A stretch of DNA of 64,000 nt, from the NCBI GenBank assembly GCA_028293765.1, contig JAQGOG010000037.1:26818-90817 (forward strand), read 5' to 3'. Origin of the DNA: Gammaproteobacteria bacterium (GTDB taxonomy: Bacteria > Pseudomonadota > Gammaproteobacteria > Steroidobacterales > Steroidobacteraceae). Below are positions 54,766 through 63,525 of this stretch, piece after piece (within the stretch, counting starts at the first letter, position 1; each line of letters opens with the position of its first letter). The translations under genes and the position numbers were made by a program. The notes beneath the pieces are model-generated. The model had not been told where the DNA came from. It did no database searches and saw only the letters and a program-made list of their open reading frames with translations.

Positions 54766-56856
54766 GTGATGGGTTCTGCCGGAACGACAAAACGGGCCAC
54801 TGTTGCCATGCGAAACGTGTTAATTGCGTTGTCCATCGTTGCAGTGAGTCCCGCGGGTGCCCAGGCGAAGTCGGGCGGAGGTTACACGAGTGCGCAAGCC
54901 TCGCGTGGAGCAGCCGTCTACACGCAGGATTGCGTGAATTGCCACGGCACGAATCTCCAGGGAGAATCCGGGCCCCCACTCAGTGGTGCGACGTTGCGGG
55001 CGGCATATGGCACAGGAACCGCTGCGCAGCTGTACGACTTCATCAGCCGCCAGATGCCTCAGGACAAGCCTGGGAGCTTGAGCCAGCAGCAGTACCTCGA
55101 TGTGACCGCCTATGTTCTGTCGCGAAACGGCTTTCCCGCTGGCAATTCGCCGCTGGGAGTCGGATCGCTCAGTAAGGTACACATGTCGCAGCAGTCCACG
55201 AGCGCGACCGCGACCGGACCCAATACCGACGAAATCGTGCGCGCCGCACCTCCGGTCCGCAACGTTTACGCACAGCTTCCAGCGGGCGCGAACGTGAATG
55301 TCACCGACTCGATGCTGCTCAATGCGGATCCCGACCAGAACAATTGGCTGTTGCACGGCCGTACGTACGACAACCAGCGATATTCACCTCTCAAGCAGAT
55401 TACGGCCGACAACGCGAAGTCTCTCAACCTGGTGGCGCTCGTTCAGACGGGGATGACGGCGAGCTTTGAGACCACCCCGGTCGTCGTCAACGGAGTGATG
55501 TACATCACGACGCCGGTCGTCAACAAAAAGATGATGATCATCGCGATCGACGCAGCGACGGGCGAGCGGCTCTGGGACGTCACCTACAATCTCGGGCCAT
55601 TTCAGGTTTGTTGCGGTCCGGTCAATCGCGGCGTCGCGGTCGGCTACGGCAGAGTCTACGTCGCGACGCTCGACGATCAGCTGCTGGCACTCGACGCCGC
55701 CGACGGCCACACCGTCTGGCAGACACCGATCGTCAGCTCGCAAAACGGCTACTCGGAGACGCTCGCGCCGCAGATCTACGACGGAATGGTCATCGTCGGC
55801 AGCGCCGGGGGCGAATGGGCGTTGCGCGGCTTCGTGGCGGCATACGATGCGAACAGCGGAAAGCAGCGCTGGCGTTGGATGGCGACTGATCCGAAGACAT
55901 ACTCGGGAAATTCGTGGCAGGGCGGCGGTGCGATGGTATGGACAACACCCGCGATCGATCCCAAGCTGGGGCTCGTTATTTTCAGCACCGGCAATCCGAA
56001 CCCGGACCTCGATGGGGCGAACCGTCGCGGGGACAACCTTTACAGCGACAGCATCGTCGCCCTCGATGTACACACCGGCCAGCTCAAGTGGTACTACCAG
56101 GAGGTCAAGCACGACGTGTGGGATTACGACGCGGTGAGCAATGTCGTGCTCTTCGATGTCCATCAGAATGGCGAAACGATTCCCGCGGCCGCCGAGGCGG
56201 GCAAGGTCGGCTGGGTGTTCATCGTCGATCGGCGCACGGGCAAGCTGATCCGCAAATCCGATCCTTACGTCATGATGTCGAAGAACATGCTTTCCACACC
56301 CACGCAGGCCGGTGTCGACATGCTCCCCGGTGCGAACGGGGGCGCGGAATGGTCGCCGCCCGCGTATTCTCCGCAGACGCACTATCTTTACATCCTGGCG
56401 ATGGACCAGTTGATGCACTTCACGACGAAGCCCGCCCCGAGTGCTCCGGGTCTCATTCGTCTGGGTAGCGCATTCACGAATGTCGCGCCAGGCGGGATTC
56501 AGGACGGTCCGTTCGTCGCGCTGGACGTCGAGACAGGGAAGATCGCCTGGCAATACAAGGCGCCGCAGCCGTTGATCGGCGGCGCCCTCGCAACGGCCGG
56601 AAACCTGGTATTCATGGGTGAAGGCAACGGCTGGTTCGACGCGTTCAACGCGAAGACTGGGGAGCGCGTCTGGCGCTACAACCTGGGGGCCGGCGTCAAC
56701 GCTCCGCCCATCAGCTACCGTGTCAACGGGGAGCAGTACGTCGCGGTCGCCGCGGGGGGTAATTTCCAAATGACGTATCCCTACGGCGATACCGTCGCCA
56801 TCTTCAAGCTGCCGTCGACGGCAAATGCGGAATCGAATGGGCATGCGGCCCGATGA
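54766..56856 (+). CDS. PQQ-dependent alcohol dehydrogenase with N-terminal cytochrome c domain
   Basis: 696 residues from GTG 54766 (GGGAG upstream; ATG 54769 is equally possible). After a signal peptide, an N-terminal cytochrome c domain carries CVNCH at 56-60. From about residue 185 an eight-bladed PQQ propeller begins (NNWLLHGRTYDNQRYSPLKQI). The vicinal disulfide Cys282-Cys283 over the PQQ and the catalytic HDVWDYD motif at 449-455 are present, and GNPNPDLDGANRRGDNLYSDS is a cofactor/Ca region. Classical quinohaemoprotein dehydrogenases carry the haem domain at the C-terminus, so the order here is reversed. Oxidises alcohols in the periplasm; substrate unknown. Confidence 0.93.
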   Translation: MMGSAGTTKRATVAMRNVLIALSIVAVSPAGAQAKSGGGYTSAQASRGAAVYTQDCVNCHGTNLQGESGPPLSGATLRAAYGTGTAAQLYDFISRQMPQDKPGSLSQQQYLDVTAYVLSRNGFPAGNSPLGVGSLSKVHMSQQSTSATATGPNTDEIVRAAPPVRNVYAQLPAGANVNVTDSMLLNADPDQNNWLLHGRTYDNQRYSPLKQITADNAKSLNLVALVQTGMTASFETTPVVVNGVMYITTPVVNKKMMIIAIDAATGERLWDVTYNLGPFQVCCGPVNRGVAVGYGRVYVATLDDQLLALDAADGHTVWQTPIVSSQNGYSETLAPQIYDGMVIVGSAGGEWALRGFVAAYDANSGKQRWRWMATDPKTYSGNSWQGGGAMVWTTPAIDPKLGLVIFSTGNPNPDLDGANRRGDNLYSDSIVALDVHTGQLKWYYQEVKHDVWDYDAVSNVVLFDVHQNGETIPAAAEAGKVGWVFIVDRRTGKLIRKSDPYVMMSKNMLSTPTQAGVDMLPGANGGAEWSPPAYSPQTHYLYILAMDQLMHFTTKPAPSAPGLIRLGSAFTNVAPGGIQDGPFVALDVETGKIAWQYKAPQPLIGGALATAGNLVFMGEGNGWFDAFNAKTGERVWRYNLGAGVNAPPISYRVNGEQYVAVAAGGNFQMTYPYGDTVAIFKLPSTANAESNGHAAR

Positions 56857-56883
56857 GACGTCGGCCAAGCCCGAGAAATAGCA

Positions 56884-56927
56884 TGCATAAAGTTGCATAA
56901 CGTATTGATTCTAAAAGCATCGAATCA
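56884..56927. repeat. AT-rich direct and inverted repeats before the DUF2946 gene
   Basis: TGCATAA occurs twice (56884-56890, 56894-56900), followed by the dyad TGATTC...GAATCA (56906-56911, 56922-56927). It is probably promoter/operator DNA for the metal-type module starting at 57113. The rest of the 256-bp gap shows nothing else. Confidence 0.4.
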
Positions 56928-57112
56928 GCCTCAGTTTGTCGGGTGAGCGCAACGCCGCCGTCATCCAGGCGCGGGTAGATCAATATGTGGATCGGGACGA
57001 TCCAGGTCGCAGGGATTCGGCACCGAGTTCTTCGCGCGCACCGTCGGTCGTGGGCCACGTGTACAGGGATGCCCCACTTGATCCCGTCGTGGCCTTCGGG
57101 CACCTTGCTGCA

Positions 57113-57523
57113 ATGAGACGAAGAACGAGTCGGTTGCGGACCGGTGGCGCACGCCACTGGGTGGCGCCATTCGTTCTCGCGATGCTCTGCCTGCGCGCGC
57201 TGGTTCCCGCAGGGTTCATGCTGGCGCCGATTGATGGGCGACTGGCTGTGGTGTTGTGCGACTCGGATGCACGGGGCGCCATGCGACGCCACGCTGGCCA
57301 TGATCACGTCGGCCACGATCATGCGGGCCATCATCATACGCAGACTGACCCCACTTGCCCCTATGCGCAGAGTGCAGGCCCCGCGCCGTTGCCCGCGCTT
57401 CCGGTACTCGCCGGGGCGCCGCTCGAAACTGTGCCGGTGTTACCGACACACTTTGCGCAAACTTACGCTCAGTTCGGACCCTCCCGTCAGCAATCGCCCC
57501 GCGGCCCGCCGCACTTCGCCTGA
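57113..57523 (+). CDS. DUF2946-like His-rich periplasmic protein
   Basis: 136 residues from ATG 57113. The pattern is that of DUF2946: an N-terminal span ending LRALVPAGFMLAP, a short strand with a Cys (VVLCDSD), a His-rich loop (GHDHVGHDHAGHHH), CPYAQ and a C-terminal RGPPHFA. The His cluster suggests metal binding. It is followed 92 bp later by an outer-membrane barrel gene and a TlpA-like gene. The family is commonly found beside metal or TonB uptake genes; its role is unknown. Confidence 0.75.
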   Translation: MRRRTSRLRTGGARHWVAPFVLAMLCLRALVPAGFMLAPIDGRLAVVLCDSDARGAMRRHAGHDHVGHDHAGHHHTQTDPTCPYAQSAGPAPLPALPVLAGAPLETVPVLPTHFAQTYAQFGPSRQQSPRGPPHFA

Positions 57524-57615
57524 TTCGATCTAACGCTCGCCACAGGTAGTCCCGGCAACGCAAGACCGGTCGCGAGCGCATGCCCGTGTCTGTCCGTCAG
57601 TACTCAGGTGAGGCA

Positions 57616-58662
57616 ATGATAACTTCAGCTACCCTTCGGCGTGAGTCGACCACGCCGCCCGTCTTTCGCTTGGGTGTGCGATTCGCATCGCGCGCCGTGT
57701 CCGCACTCCTCATGGTTCCAATAGCTACTTTGACACCGCACAGCGCGGAGGCCTGTGCGAGCTGCGGCTGCACGTTGAGCTCGGATGCCGCCGTGGGCTA
57801 CTCAGCTACTTCCGGATGGCGATTGAACGTTGAATATGACTACATCCATCAGGACGAATTGCGAAGTGGCACCCGGTCGGTTGCCGGCGTGCCCGATGGA
57901 AATGAGCTCGAGCGCGAGACCCTCAACCGGTACATCACGACAGGGCTGAGCTACAGTCCCAATTCTGCGTGGAACATCAGCCTGTTCGTGCCCTACGTGG
58001 TACGGACTCACTCGACCTATGGCCCGTTTGATTCAACCCAGCCTCTGCCGGAACTCAGCAGCTCGCGCAGCTCCAGCCTCGGGGATGTCCGGATCGTTGG
58101 CAGTTACCAGGGGCTGTTGCCGACAAACAACCTGGGCGTCCAGTTGGGCGTCAAGCTGCCCACCGGCCATTACGGTACTGCGATCGACTTCAATGGCGGA
58201 CCCAACGCGGGAACGCCACTCGATGCCAGCTTACAACCGGGCACCGGAAGTACGGATGTCATCGTAGGCGCCTACTACTATCAGGCCATCAGCCAGGATT
58301 TCGATTTCTTCGCCAACGGTCAGTTCCAAAGCGCCGTCAAGCATCATATGGATCAGCCAGGCAACGACTACCGACCGGGCAATTCAACGACGGTGAGCTT
58401 TGGACTGCGGTACGTCGAGAGTCCACAATGGGTTCCACAACTGCAGGTGAACCTGTTGCATAAGTCCCGCGACCAGGGTGCGCTGGCCGACATCCAGAGC
58501 ACGGCCGGGAATGTCGCTTACATCAGCCCGGGGCTGACGGCCAAGGTGTTTGCTAAATTGCAGGTCTTCGGGTTCGTACAGGTACCGGTTTACAGCAATC
58601 TCTACGGCTACCAGCTTTTTCCGCGTTACACCGTCAGCGTCGGTGCAAGTTATGCCCTCTGA
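57616..58662 (+). CDS. Outer-membrane beta-barrel protein with CxxCxC motif
   Basis: 348 residues from ATG 57616 (AGGTGAGG upstream). A signal peptide ends at SAEA, immediately followed by CASCGCTLSSD, a possible metal- or disulfide-forming site at the mature N-terminus. The rest is a transmembrane barrel of alternating strands (WRLNVEYDYIHQDELRSGT, GVQLGVKLPTG) ending FPRYTVSVGASYAL. Comparable proteins are annotated only as putative transporters or MetA-pathway-like barrels. The stop overlaps the next gene by 11 bp, indicating an operon. Confidence 0.8.
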   Translation: MITSATLRRESTTPPVFRLGVRFASRAVSALLMVPIATLTPHSAEACASCGCTLSSDAAVGYSATSGWRLNVEYDYIHQDELRSGTRSVAGVPDGNELERETLNRYITTGLSYSPNSAWNISLFVPYVVRTHSTYGPFDSTQPLPELSSSRSSSLGDVRIVGSYQGLLPTNNLGVQLGVKLPTGHYGTAIDFNGGPNAGTPLDASLQPGTGSTDVIVGAYYYQAISQDFDFFANGQFQSAVKHHMDQPGNDYRPGNSTTVSFGLRYVESPQWVPQLQVNLLHKSRDQGALADIQSTAGNVAYISPGLTAKVFAKLQVFGFVQVPVYSNLYGYQLFPRYTVSVGASYAL

Positions 58663-59221
58663 GCGCGATTCGTCAGGGGCGTTCCGGTCGCGTCGCGCGT
58701 TGCTGAAAGGCTGCGCGGCGACGCTGGTCACTTGGGAGGGCCTGCGCGGAGCGTCCGCACAGGCCAACGAGCTGCGCGTCGGCGCGACTGCCCCGACAGC
58801 CACCCTTGTGACGCTGGATGGCCAGAGAATTGCCACACCGGATCTGGTAGGCAAGGTGGTCGTTCTGACCTTTTGGGCAACGTGGTGCCCGCCTTGCCGC
58901 GACGAGCTTCCTTTGCTATCGCGCTATGCCGTGCAGCATGCCGAGGCGGGACTATCCGTACTCGGCTTCAGTTTGGACAGCCCCGATAAGTTGGCCGACG
59001 TCCGACAGGTCGCACAGGGTCTGCGATTCCCGGTTGGTCTGCTGGCTCATTCCAGTGCGCCGGGGTACGGCCGCATCTGGCGGCTCCCCGTGAACTTCAC
59101 GATCGATCGAGAGGGACGGCTCGTCGACAATGGTTGGAAGGATAAGCAGCCCAGCTGGACGCCCGAACGATTGGAGCAGGTCGTCACGCCACTTCTCACG
59201 TCGCCGCTAACGCGCAGGTAG
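58652..59221 (+). CDS. TlpA/ResA-like periplasmic thioredoxin
   Basis: 189 residues from ATG 58652, overlapping the barrel gene. A twin-arginine-like signal (SRRALLKGCAATLV) is followed by a thioredoxin-fold domain with the active site WCPPC (Cys79, Cys82) and a later cis-Pro loop LPVNFTIDREGRL. TlpA-like proteins reduce disulfides in apocytochromes c or copper-site proteins. Coupling to a Cys-motif barrel suggests a maturation role for it (inference). Confidence 0.92.
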   Translation: MPSERDSSGAFRSRRALLKGCAATLVTWEGLRGASAQANELRVGATAPTATLVTLDGQRIATPDLVGKVVVLTFWATWCPPCRDELPLLSRYAVQHAEAGLSVLGFSLDSPDKLADVRQVAQGLRFPVGLLAHSSAPGYGRIWRLPVNFTIDREGRLVDNGWKDKQPSWTPERLEQVVTPLLTSPLTRR

Positions 59222-59259
59222 CGCGAATCAGGTTAGCTCGCCGGCCACCGCAAGCTCTG

Positions 59260-59775
59260 TCACCCGCCCGTCTCGCGCTTCGGAAGCACCCAGTCCGGGC
59301 GAACAAAATGACAGGTGTAGCCGTCTGGATAGCGTTCCAGGTAGTCCTGATGCTCAGGCTCCGCTGCCCAGAACGGACCTGCTGGCTGCACGACAGTGGT
59401 CACCTTCGCCGGCCAAAGACCCGAGGCGTCGACGTCGGCGATCGTGTCGTACGCGGTCTTCTTCTGTGCTTCATTCGTATAGAAAATCGCCGAGCGGTAG
59501 CTGGCCCCAACATCGTTTCCCTGCCGGTTAAAGGTCGTGGGATCGTGTATCTGGAAGAAAAATTCCAGCAAGCGGCGATAGCTCATCTTTTCCGGGTCAA
59601 AGACGATCTCAATGGCCTCCGCGTGGGTGCCGTGATTGCGATAAGTCGCATTCGGCACGTCCCCACCCGTATATCCGACGCTTGTGGCTAGCACGCCAGG
59701 ATAGCGGCGCAGAAGATCCTGCATACCCCAAAAACAGCCGCCTGCCAAAACGGCGCGCTCGCTCGAACTTGTCAT
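59260..59775 (-). CDS. msrA: Peptide-methionine (S)-S-oxide reductase
   Basis: 171 residues from ATG 59775 with a strong AGGAG 6 nt upstream. The active site GGCFWG places catalytic Cys14; family segments [24 protein letters not shown] and [18 protein letters not shown] are intact. It has no signal peptide, so is cytoplasmic. It reduces S-methionine sulfoxide; the complementary MsrB is at 28098. Converges with the TlpA-like gene 38 bp away. Confidence 0.97.
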   Translation of the reverse strand: MTSSSERAVLAGGCFWGMQDLLRRYPGVLATSVGYTGGDVPNATYRNHGTHAEAIEIVFDPEKMSYRRLLEFFFQIHDPTTFNRQGNDVGASYRSAIFYTNEAQKKTAYDTIADVDASGLWPAKVTTVVQPAGPFWAAEPEHQDYLERYPDGYTCHFVRPDWVLPKRETGG

Positions 59776-60128
59776 AGTGTGCTCCTCGCCGAAACGGTGG
59801 CGGCCCAGGGATTTCTCTACCAAGAGCCTGACGGCGTGGCACCTCGACCTGTGCCGCCGGCAGCTATGGAAAGAACTTCTCCGGCTTGGTCGCGGCGACC
59901 CGCACCGCATCCTGACTATAGCGGTCGATGTTACCGGTCTGGTCGTACAGATAATACTCCTGCGAGGAGATTGCGGACCGGGGTACGCTCCGAGTGCGTA
60001 TTCGAGCCTGTCCGGCGGCGGTGCTCTGCAGTGCGGCTTCGGGCCGGGTAACCTCCGCCGCCGTGCCTCCAATTCGAGCGACGGGATTCTTGCCAGTGAT
60101 GAGCGATGCTTGCGTGATTGTTCTGCGT
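59776..60128. other. 353-bp spacer without a clear gene
   Basis: A minus-strand frame down to 59864 ends in a protein-like stretch ([35 protein letters not shown]), but no start codon with a ribosome site was found outside the neighbouring gene. It may be a remnant. No two-block element. Confidence 0.4.
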
Positions 60129-61133
60129 TCAGGCAGCGCGGTCGAGCCGCGCGTGCTGAGCAGCGAGATTGATGACCTCGGGGGCTGCGACAAGCGATGG
60201 GCGCGAGGGCGACGCCACTCGCTGGAGCCGTTCCTGTGCGAGGCGCTGCAGGGTGACAGCAACGCGCTCTGGCGTGCTGAGGTCATTCCAGCCGCAAGCA
60301 GGCGCGATGATTACGCGTAGCTCGGATTCCGCGCCGTGCGCGACCTCACTTGAGAAATCGATGGACGGCAGGCACTCATATAGCTCCCGCAGCGCGACGG
60401 CTCGTCTGCCGAGGCGAGTGTCGTACGCGACCACGGTTTCCATCTGCGTGACGACATTCGGCAGGCGCGCACGAAACAAGCCGAGCAGGGCAGGGCCGCA
60501 CGCGGCCAATATGAAGCTGTTCCACAGCGCGCCGTTCAGGAAGAGCTGCTGTGCGAGCTTCGAGTCCGGCCTTTCGGCGAAGCGGTCGATGCTACGCGTG
60601 CCGTCCGCCAGCTTGCGGCCCGGCACGATGTAGCCGAGGCCGGGATCGGCCTTCTCCGGCTCGATGCCGAGGATCGCGAGCCCGTCGGGATTGCGCGTCA
60701 GGAGTATGGCCGCCTCACGCAAACTGCTGGCGAGCGTGCTCTCATCGTATACATAATGAGCGGCGGGCAGGAATACGATCCGCGCCCAGGGATCGCGTTC
60801 GAGAATCGTGAGCACGGAGAGAAGAATTCCGTTCGCCGTACCGCAGTTGTGCGGTTGCACGATGACGTTGCTGGAGGGAAGTGTCCGCAGCGAGCTCTCC
60901 CAGTAGTGCCGGTGTTGATCGGCGACGATCACGCACAGGCGCTCTCGCGGCACGATGCGGCCCGCGCGGTGAATCGCCGCATGCAGCAGTGATCCGCCAC
61001 CGCTCAGGGAGCAGAATTGCTTAGGTACCAACCGCCCATTCGCATCAGTGGTGAGTGCCCTGAGGCGCGTGCCGTCGCCGGCGGCAAGCACGAGCGCCCA
61101 GGTCCGTTGCCGCGTTCTCAACGACCGATCCAC
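60129..61133 (-). CDS. Mannose-1-phosphate guanylyltransferase-like nucleotidyltransferase
   Basis: 334 residues from GTG 61133. The N-terminal Rossmann-like motif [16 protein letters not shown] is the nucleotide-binding signature of the nucleotidyltransferase family, and [15 protein letters not shown] resembles the ManC/GMP region. LGYIVPG and [10 protein letters not shown] complete the core. The C-terminal mannose isomerase domain of bifunctional ManC is absent. Expected product: GDP-mannose or another NDP-sugar for polysaccharide. It has no ribosome site of its own and overlaps a small upstream frame by 16 bp, suggesting translational coupling. Confidence 0.83.
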   Translation of the reverse strand: MDRSLRTRQRTWALVLAAGDGTRLRALTTDANGRLVPKQFCSLSGGGSLLHAAIHRAGRIVPRERLCVIVADQHRHYWESSLRTLPSSNVIVQPHNCGTANGILLSVLTILERDPWARIVFLPAAHYVYDESTLASSLREAAILLTRNPDGLAILGIEPEKADPGLGYIVPGRKLADGTRSIDRFAERPDSKLAQQLFLNGALWNSFILAACGPALLGLFRARLPNVVTQMETVVAYDTRLGRRAVALRELYECLPSIDFSSEVAHGAESELRVIIAPACGWNDLSTPERVAVTLQRLAQERLQRVASPSRPSLVAAPEVINLAAQHARLDRAA

Positions 61134-61327
61134 TTAGTGATCATTCGGTGGTCCGCGTACCAGGAGAGACCGCGGGAGCCGCGCGTCTGCCAGCGCGCGG
61201 CATCGAGCGTGTGCACAGATTGCTCCGTGATCGGCGGCCAAGTACGGCGACGCGGTGCGTTCGGGATTGCGGCCAGCGCAAGCCGCGGTTCGAGGCTCAG
61301 TCGTGGATCGAAGGAGGGAGAGTTCAT
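61118..61327 (-). CDS. Possible small gene coupled to the nucleotidyltransferase
   Basis: 69 residues from ATG 61327 (GTG 61351 also in frame): hydrophilic, with [33 protein letters not shown] at the C-terminus. Not recognised. Support is contextual: the stop overlaps the start of the next gene, which lacks a ribosome site, and element copy I lies 84 bp upstream at the typical distance. It could instead be leader sequence. Confidence 0.4.
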   Translation of the reverse strand: MNSPSFDPRLSLEPRLALAAIPNAPRRRTWPPITEQSVHTLDAARWQTRGSRGLSWYADHRMITKWIGR

Positions 61328-61388
61328 CTCTGCTTTGAACCGGGTGCTCACGATGTGCGCCAGTGTCCGGGTTGGCCGTTTCTCGCTG

Positions 61389-61422
61389 GTTTCACCATGC
61401 GCGTCGTGAATTACGAGTGAAA
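61389..61422 (-). promoter_or_regulatory. Two-block operator-like element, copy I
   Basis: On the minus strand: TTTCA-CT-CGTAAT, 17 nt, GAAACC, 84 bp before the small frame at 61327. One mismatch in block 1 and a final C in block 2, as in copy G. Confidence 0.5.
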
Positions 61423-61587
61423 CATAGGACTGTCACGTTTCGCTCGCCCTCGGAGGAGCGGCTCATCCAGTCACGGTCTGCGTCGCGGGAGCCAGACGAG
61501 CGCGGTCAGCACGATAGACAGGATGGCTGTGTTGATCTGCAAGTCACACATGTGGCACGTCGGTCCACCTGGCTTTTGGGCCCGGCG

Positions 61588-62715
61588 CTAGCTTGGCGTG
61601 GGCGCGTTTTGCTCTATCAGCTTCTGCCTCTTCAGCTCGCCCCAGAACTCAGGGGGAATCGTCGCTTGCATCGAGGTTATGTTGGCGAGGACCTGCTCTT
61701 CGCTCCGCGCACCGACGATCAAAGCTGCAGCGACATCCGGGGCTGCGGAGAAGCGTTGCGCTGCGGTTCGAAGGTCTGCACCGTACTGGGCGGCGACCGC
61801 ACGGAGCCTCGCTCGCTTTTCGATGTATTTGGGCGGGATGTCCCAGGAAGTCTTGCCGTAGTTATAACGCGGACTTCCGGAGATGAACCCGGCGTTCAGG
61901 GACGAGCCGATCACGAATTTGACATTACGCTGTCGCGCTACGGGAAAGACGTTGTTGAGCGCGTTGGCATGTTCGATCAGCGAGTACTGGGATGCCAGCA
62001 GGCACACGTCCGGGTCCGCCTCCTGCATGACTCTGAGGATGGGTTCGGGCGTGTTCACACCGATGCCCCAGCCCTTGATGATTCCTTCCTCCTTCATACG
62101 GGCGAGGGCCGGGAACGCACCCTTTAGCGCGATCGCAAACTGTTGCTGCCAAGGCGTCGGCAACAGTTTGTTGTCGGCTGAGATGTCGTGCACGAACACG
62201 ATATCGAGATTGCTTACGCCGAGGCGCTGCAGACTGTCTTCGACGGAGCGGCGGACGCCGTCAGCCGTGTAGTCGAACACGACGTTGTTTGGAGACGGTG
62301 AGAAGGGAAACTTCGATTTTGCGTCGTTCTGCCTGGAAGCCTTGAGCAGCTTGCCGACTTTTGACGATAGGATGTACTCGTCCCGATTCTTGTTGTGCAG
62401 GAAGTACCCGAAGCGTCTTTCGGCCAGTCCGAGCCCGTACCACGGCGACACGTCGTAATAGCGCACGCCGGCGCTCCAGGCCGCATCCAGCGTCTTGTAC
62501 GCCTCCTCGTCCGTGATTACTTCAAACTCGTTGCCCAGCGGCACACCGCCCAAACCAAACTTGATCGGTGGTACGTAGTGCTGGCTCCGCTCGCCGGCTC
62601 CGCTTTGCGTGCCAGTCCCAGGTGCCGCGAAACCAGGCCGACTTGCAATTACGCCGCCGGCCGCCAAAGCGGAGCCCGCTGCCGCGATGCCGAGAAAATC
62701 GCGTCTAGATGTCAT
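61588..62715 (-). CDS. Tat-exported aldo/keto reductase
   Basis: 375 residues from ATG 62715, with GGAGG 9 nt upstream. The signal TSRRDFLGIAAAGSALAAGG is a twin-arginine export signal, so the enzyme should act in the periplasm. The body is an AKR barrel of the D-threo-aldose dehydrogenase (fucose dehydrogenase) group. It shows FDTSPWYG-like YYDVSPWYGLGLAERRFG, the Lys in LSSKVGKLL, VHDIS and ALIVGARSEEQV. NAD(P) would have to be acquired before export. It is the only gene of its strand before a large spacer. Confidence 0.9.
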   Translation of the reverse strand: MTSRRDFLGIAAAGSALAAGGVIASRPGFAAPGTGTQSGAGERSQHYVPPIKFGLGGVPLGNEFEVITDEEAYKTLDAAWSAGVRYYDVSPWYGLGLAERRFGYFLHNKNRDEYILSSKVGKLLKASRQNDAKSKFPFSPSPNNVVFDYTADGVRRSVEDSLQRLGVSNLDIVFVHDISADNKLLPTPWQQQFAIALKGAFPALARMKEEGIIKGWGIGVNTPEPILRVMQEADPDVCLLASQYSLIEHANALNNVFPVARQRNVKFVIGSSLNAGFISGSPRYNYGKTSWDIPPKYIEKRARLRAVAAQYGADLRTAAQRFSAAPDVAAALIVGARSEEQVLANITSMQATIPPEFWGELKRQKLIEQNAPTPS

Positions 62716-62876
62716 GCTCGAAGTCCTCCGTTGCAACGCATTTCGCTCTGGTTCACGGCTCAGGTCTCGCCCACCCCCTGCTACTTGCGCCGGCCTTGGG
62801 CATTGCGCTTGCAGAGGCCGTGCGCGTCGACGCCGAGAGAGATCCAGCCGCGGGTGCTCAGCGCGTAGCCTTTCAC

Positions 62877-63065
62877 CTATGAGGCCTGAGCGGCCCCAGC
62901 TCTATGAATTCCATCCCATCTTCCGTTTGCTGCTTCGGCCTTATCCCGGTAGGTGACCCCGCGGCAATCCTGCCAGGACCTTCCAAATAAGAGCCCTTCG
63001 TCCGCGCAGCCTAGCCGGAGGGTGGCTGTGGGGGTCGCGTGTTCTGTCGAGGAGGGGCGGGTCAA
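62877..63065 (-). CDS. Weak candidate small gene behind element copy J
   Basis: 62 residues if read from TTG 63065, with two Cys and no recognised motif. No ribosome site. The only support is its position, 96 bp downstream of a well-conserved element copy. It could equally be leader sequence of the aldo/keto reductase gene. The remaining spacer 62716-63525 shows no other gene. Confidence 0.2.
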   Translation of the reverse strand: MTRPSSTEHATPTATLRLGCADEGLLFGRSWQDCRGVTYRDKAEAANGRWDGIHRAGAAQAS

Positions 63066-63138
63066 GCGGGTCCGTCAGGACTCTGTCAGCGATCCTCTCG
63101 ACTTGCCGGCAGTCTGGCGGCTGAGCGCTTGCAACATG

Positions 63139-63172
63139 ATTTCGCGGTGCTGGTTTCATATTTCAAATGAAA
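63139..63172 (-). promoter_or_regulatory. Two-block operator-like element, copy J
   Basis: On the minus strand: TTTCA-TT-TGAAAT, 17 nt, GAAATC. Block 1 is a perfect dyad. The next firmly supported minus-strand gene, the aldo/keto reductase, starts 446 bp away. Confidence 0.55.
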
Positions 63173-63525
63173 CATGTAGGGCCCGCGCGGGTGGGGAGAA
63201 AGTTTGGCTCACCGCGTTCGCGCGAATTGCGATCTGTCGCATTGCACCATGCCAATGAAAGATGAATCGCAGAGCAACATAGCTTTGCGGTAGAACGACT
63301 CACGCGCAGTCTGACAAGAGAGTGAGAAATATTTTCGCGGCCAACCGCACAGCGAACGGTAAGCCGCGCATTTCGAGCGTCGCACCGCGGTCCTTGAGAT
63401 GTGTGTTGTGAGTGGCCGACGCGTTGAGATTATAACTCGCGACTCATTGCAGGAGTCTGAGGCGCATTTCGCGGCATGTTGTTTGCTCCGCCTGATAGCC
63501 CTCCATCAACGCGGAGCGCTGCAAC

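Noticed and set aside
44757..63441. Shared 12-mer TTATAACTCGCG at 44757-44768 and 63430-63441
   Set aside because: A 12-mer match is expected many times by chance in 64 kb; flanks do not match.
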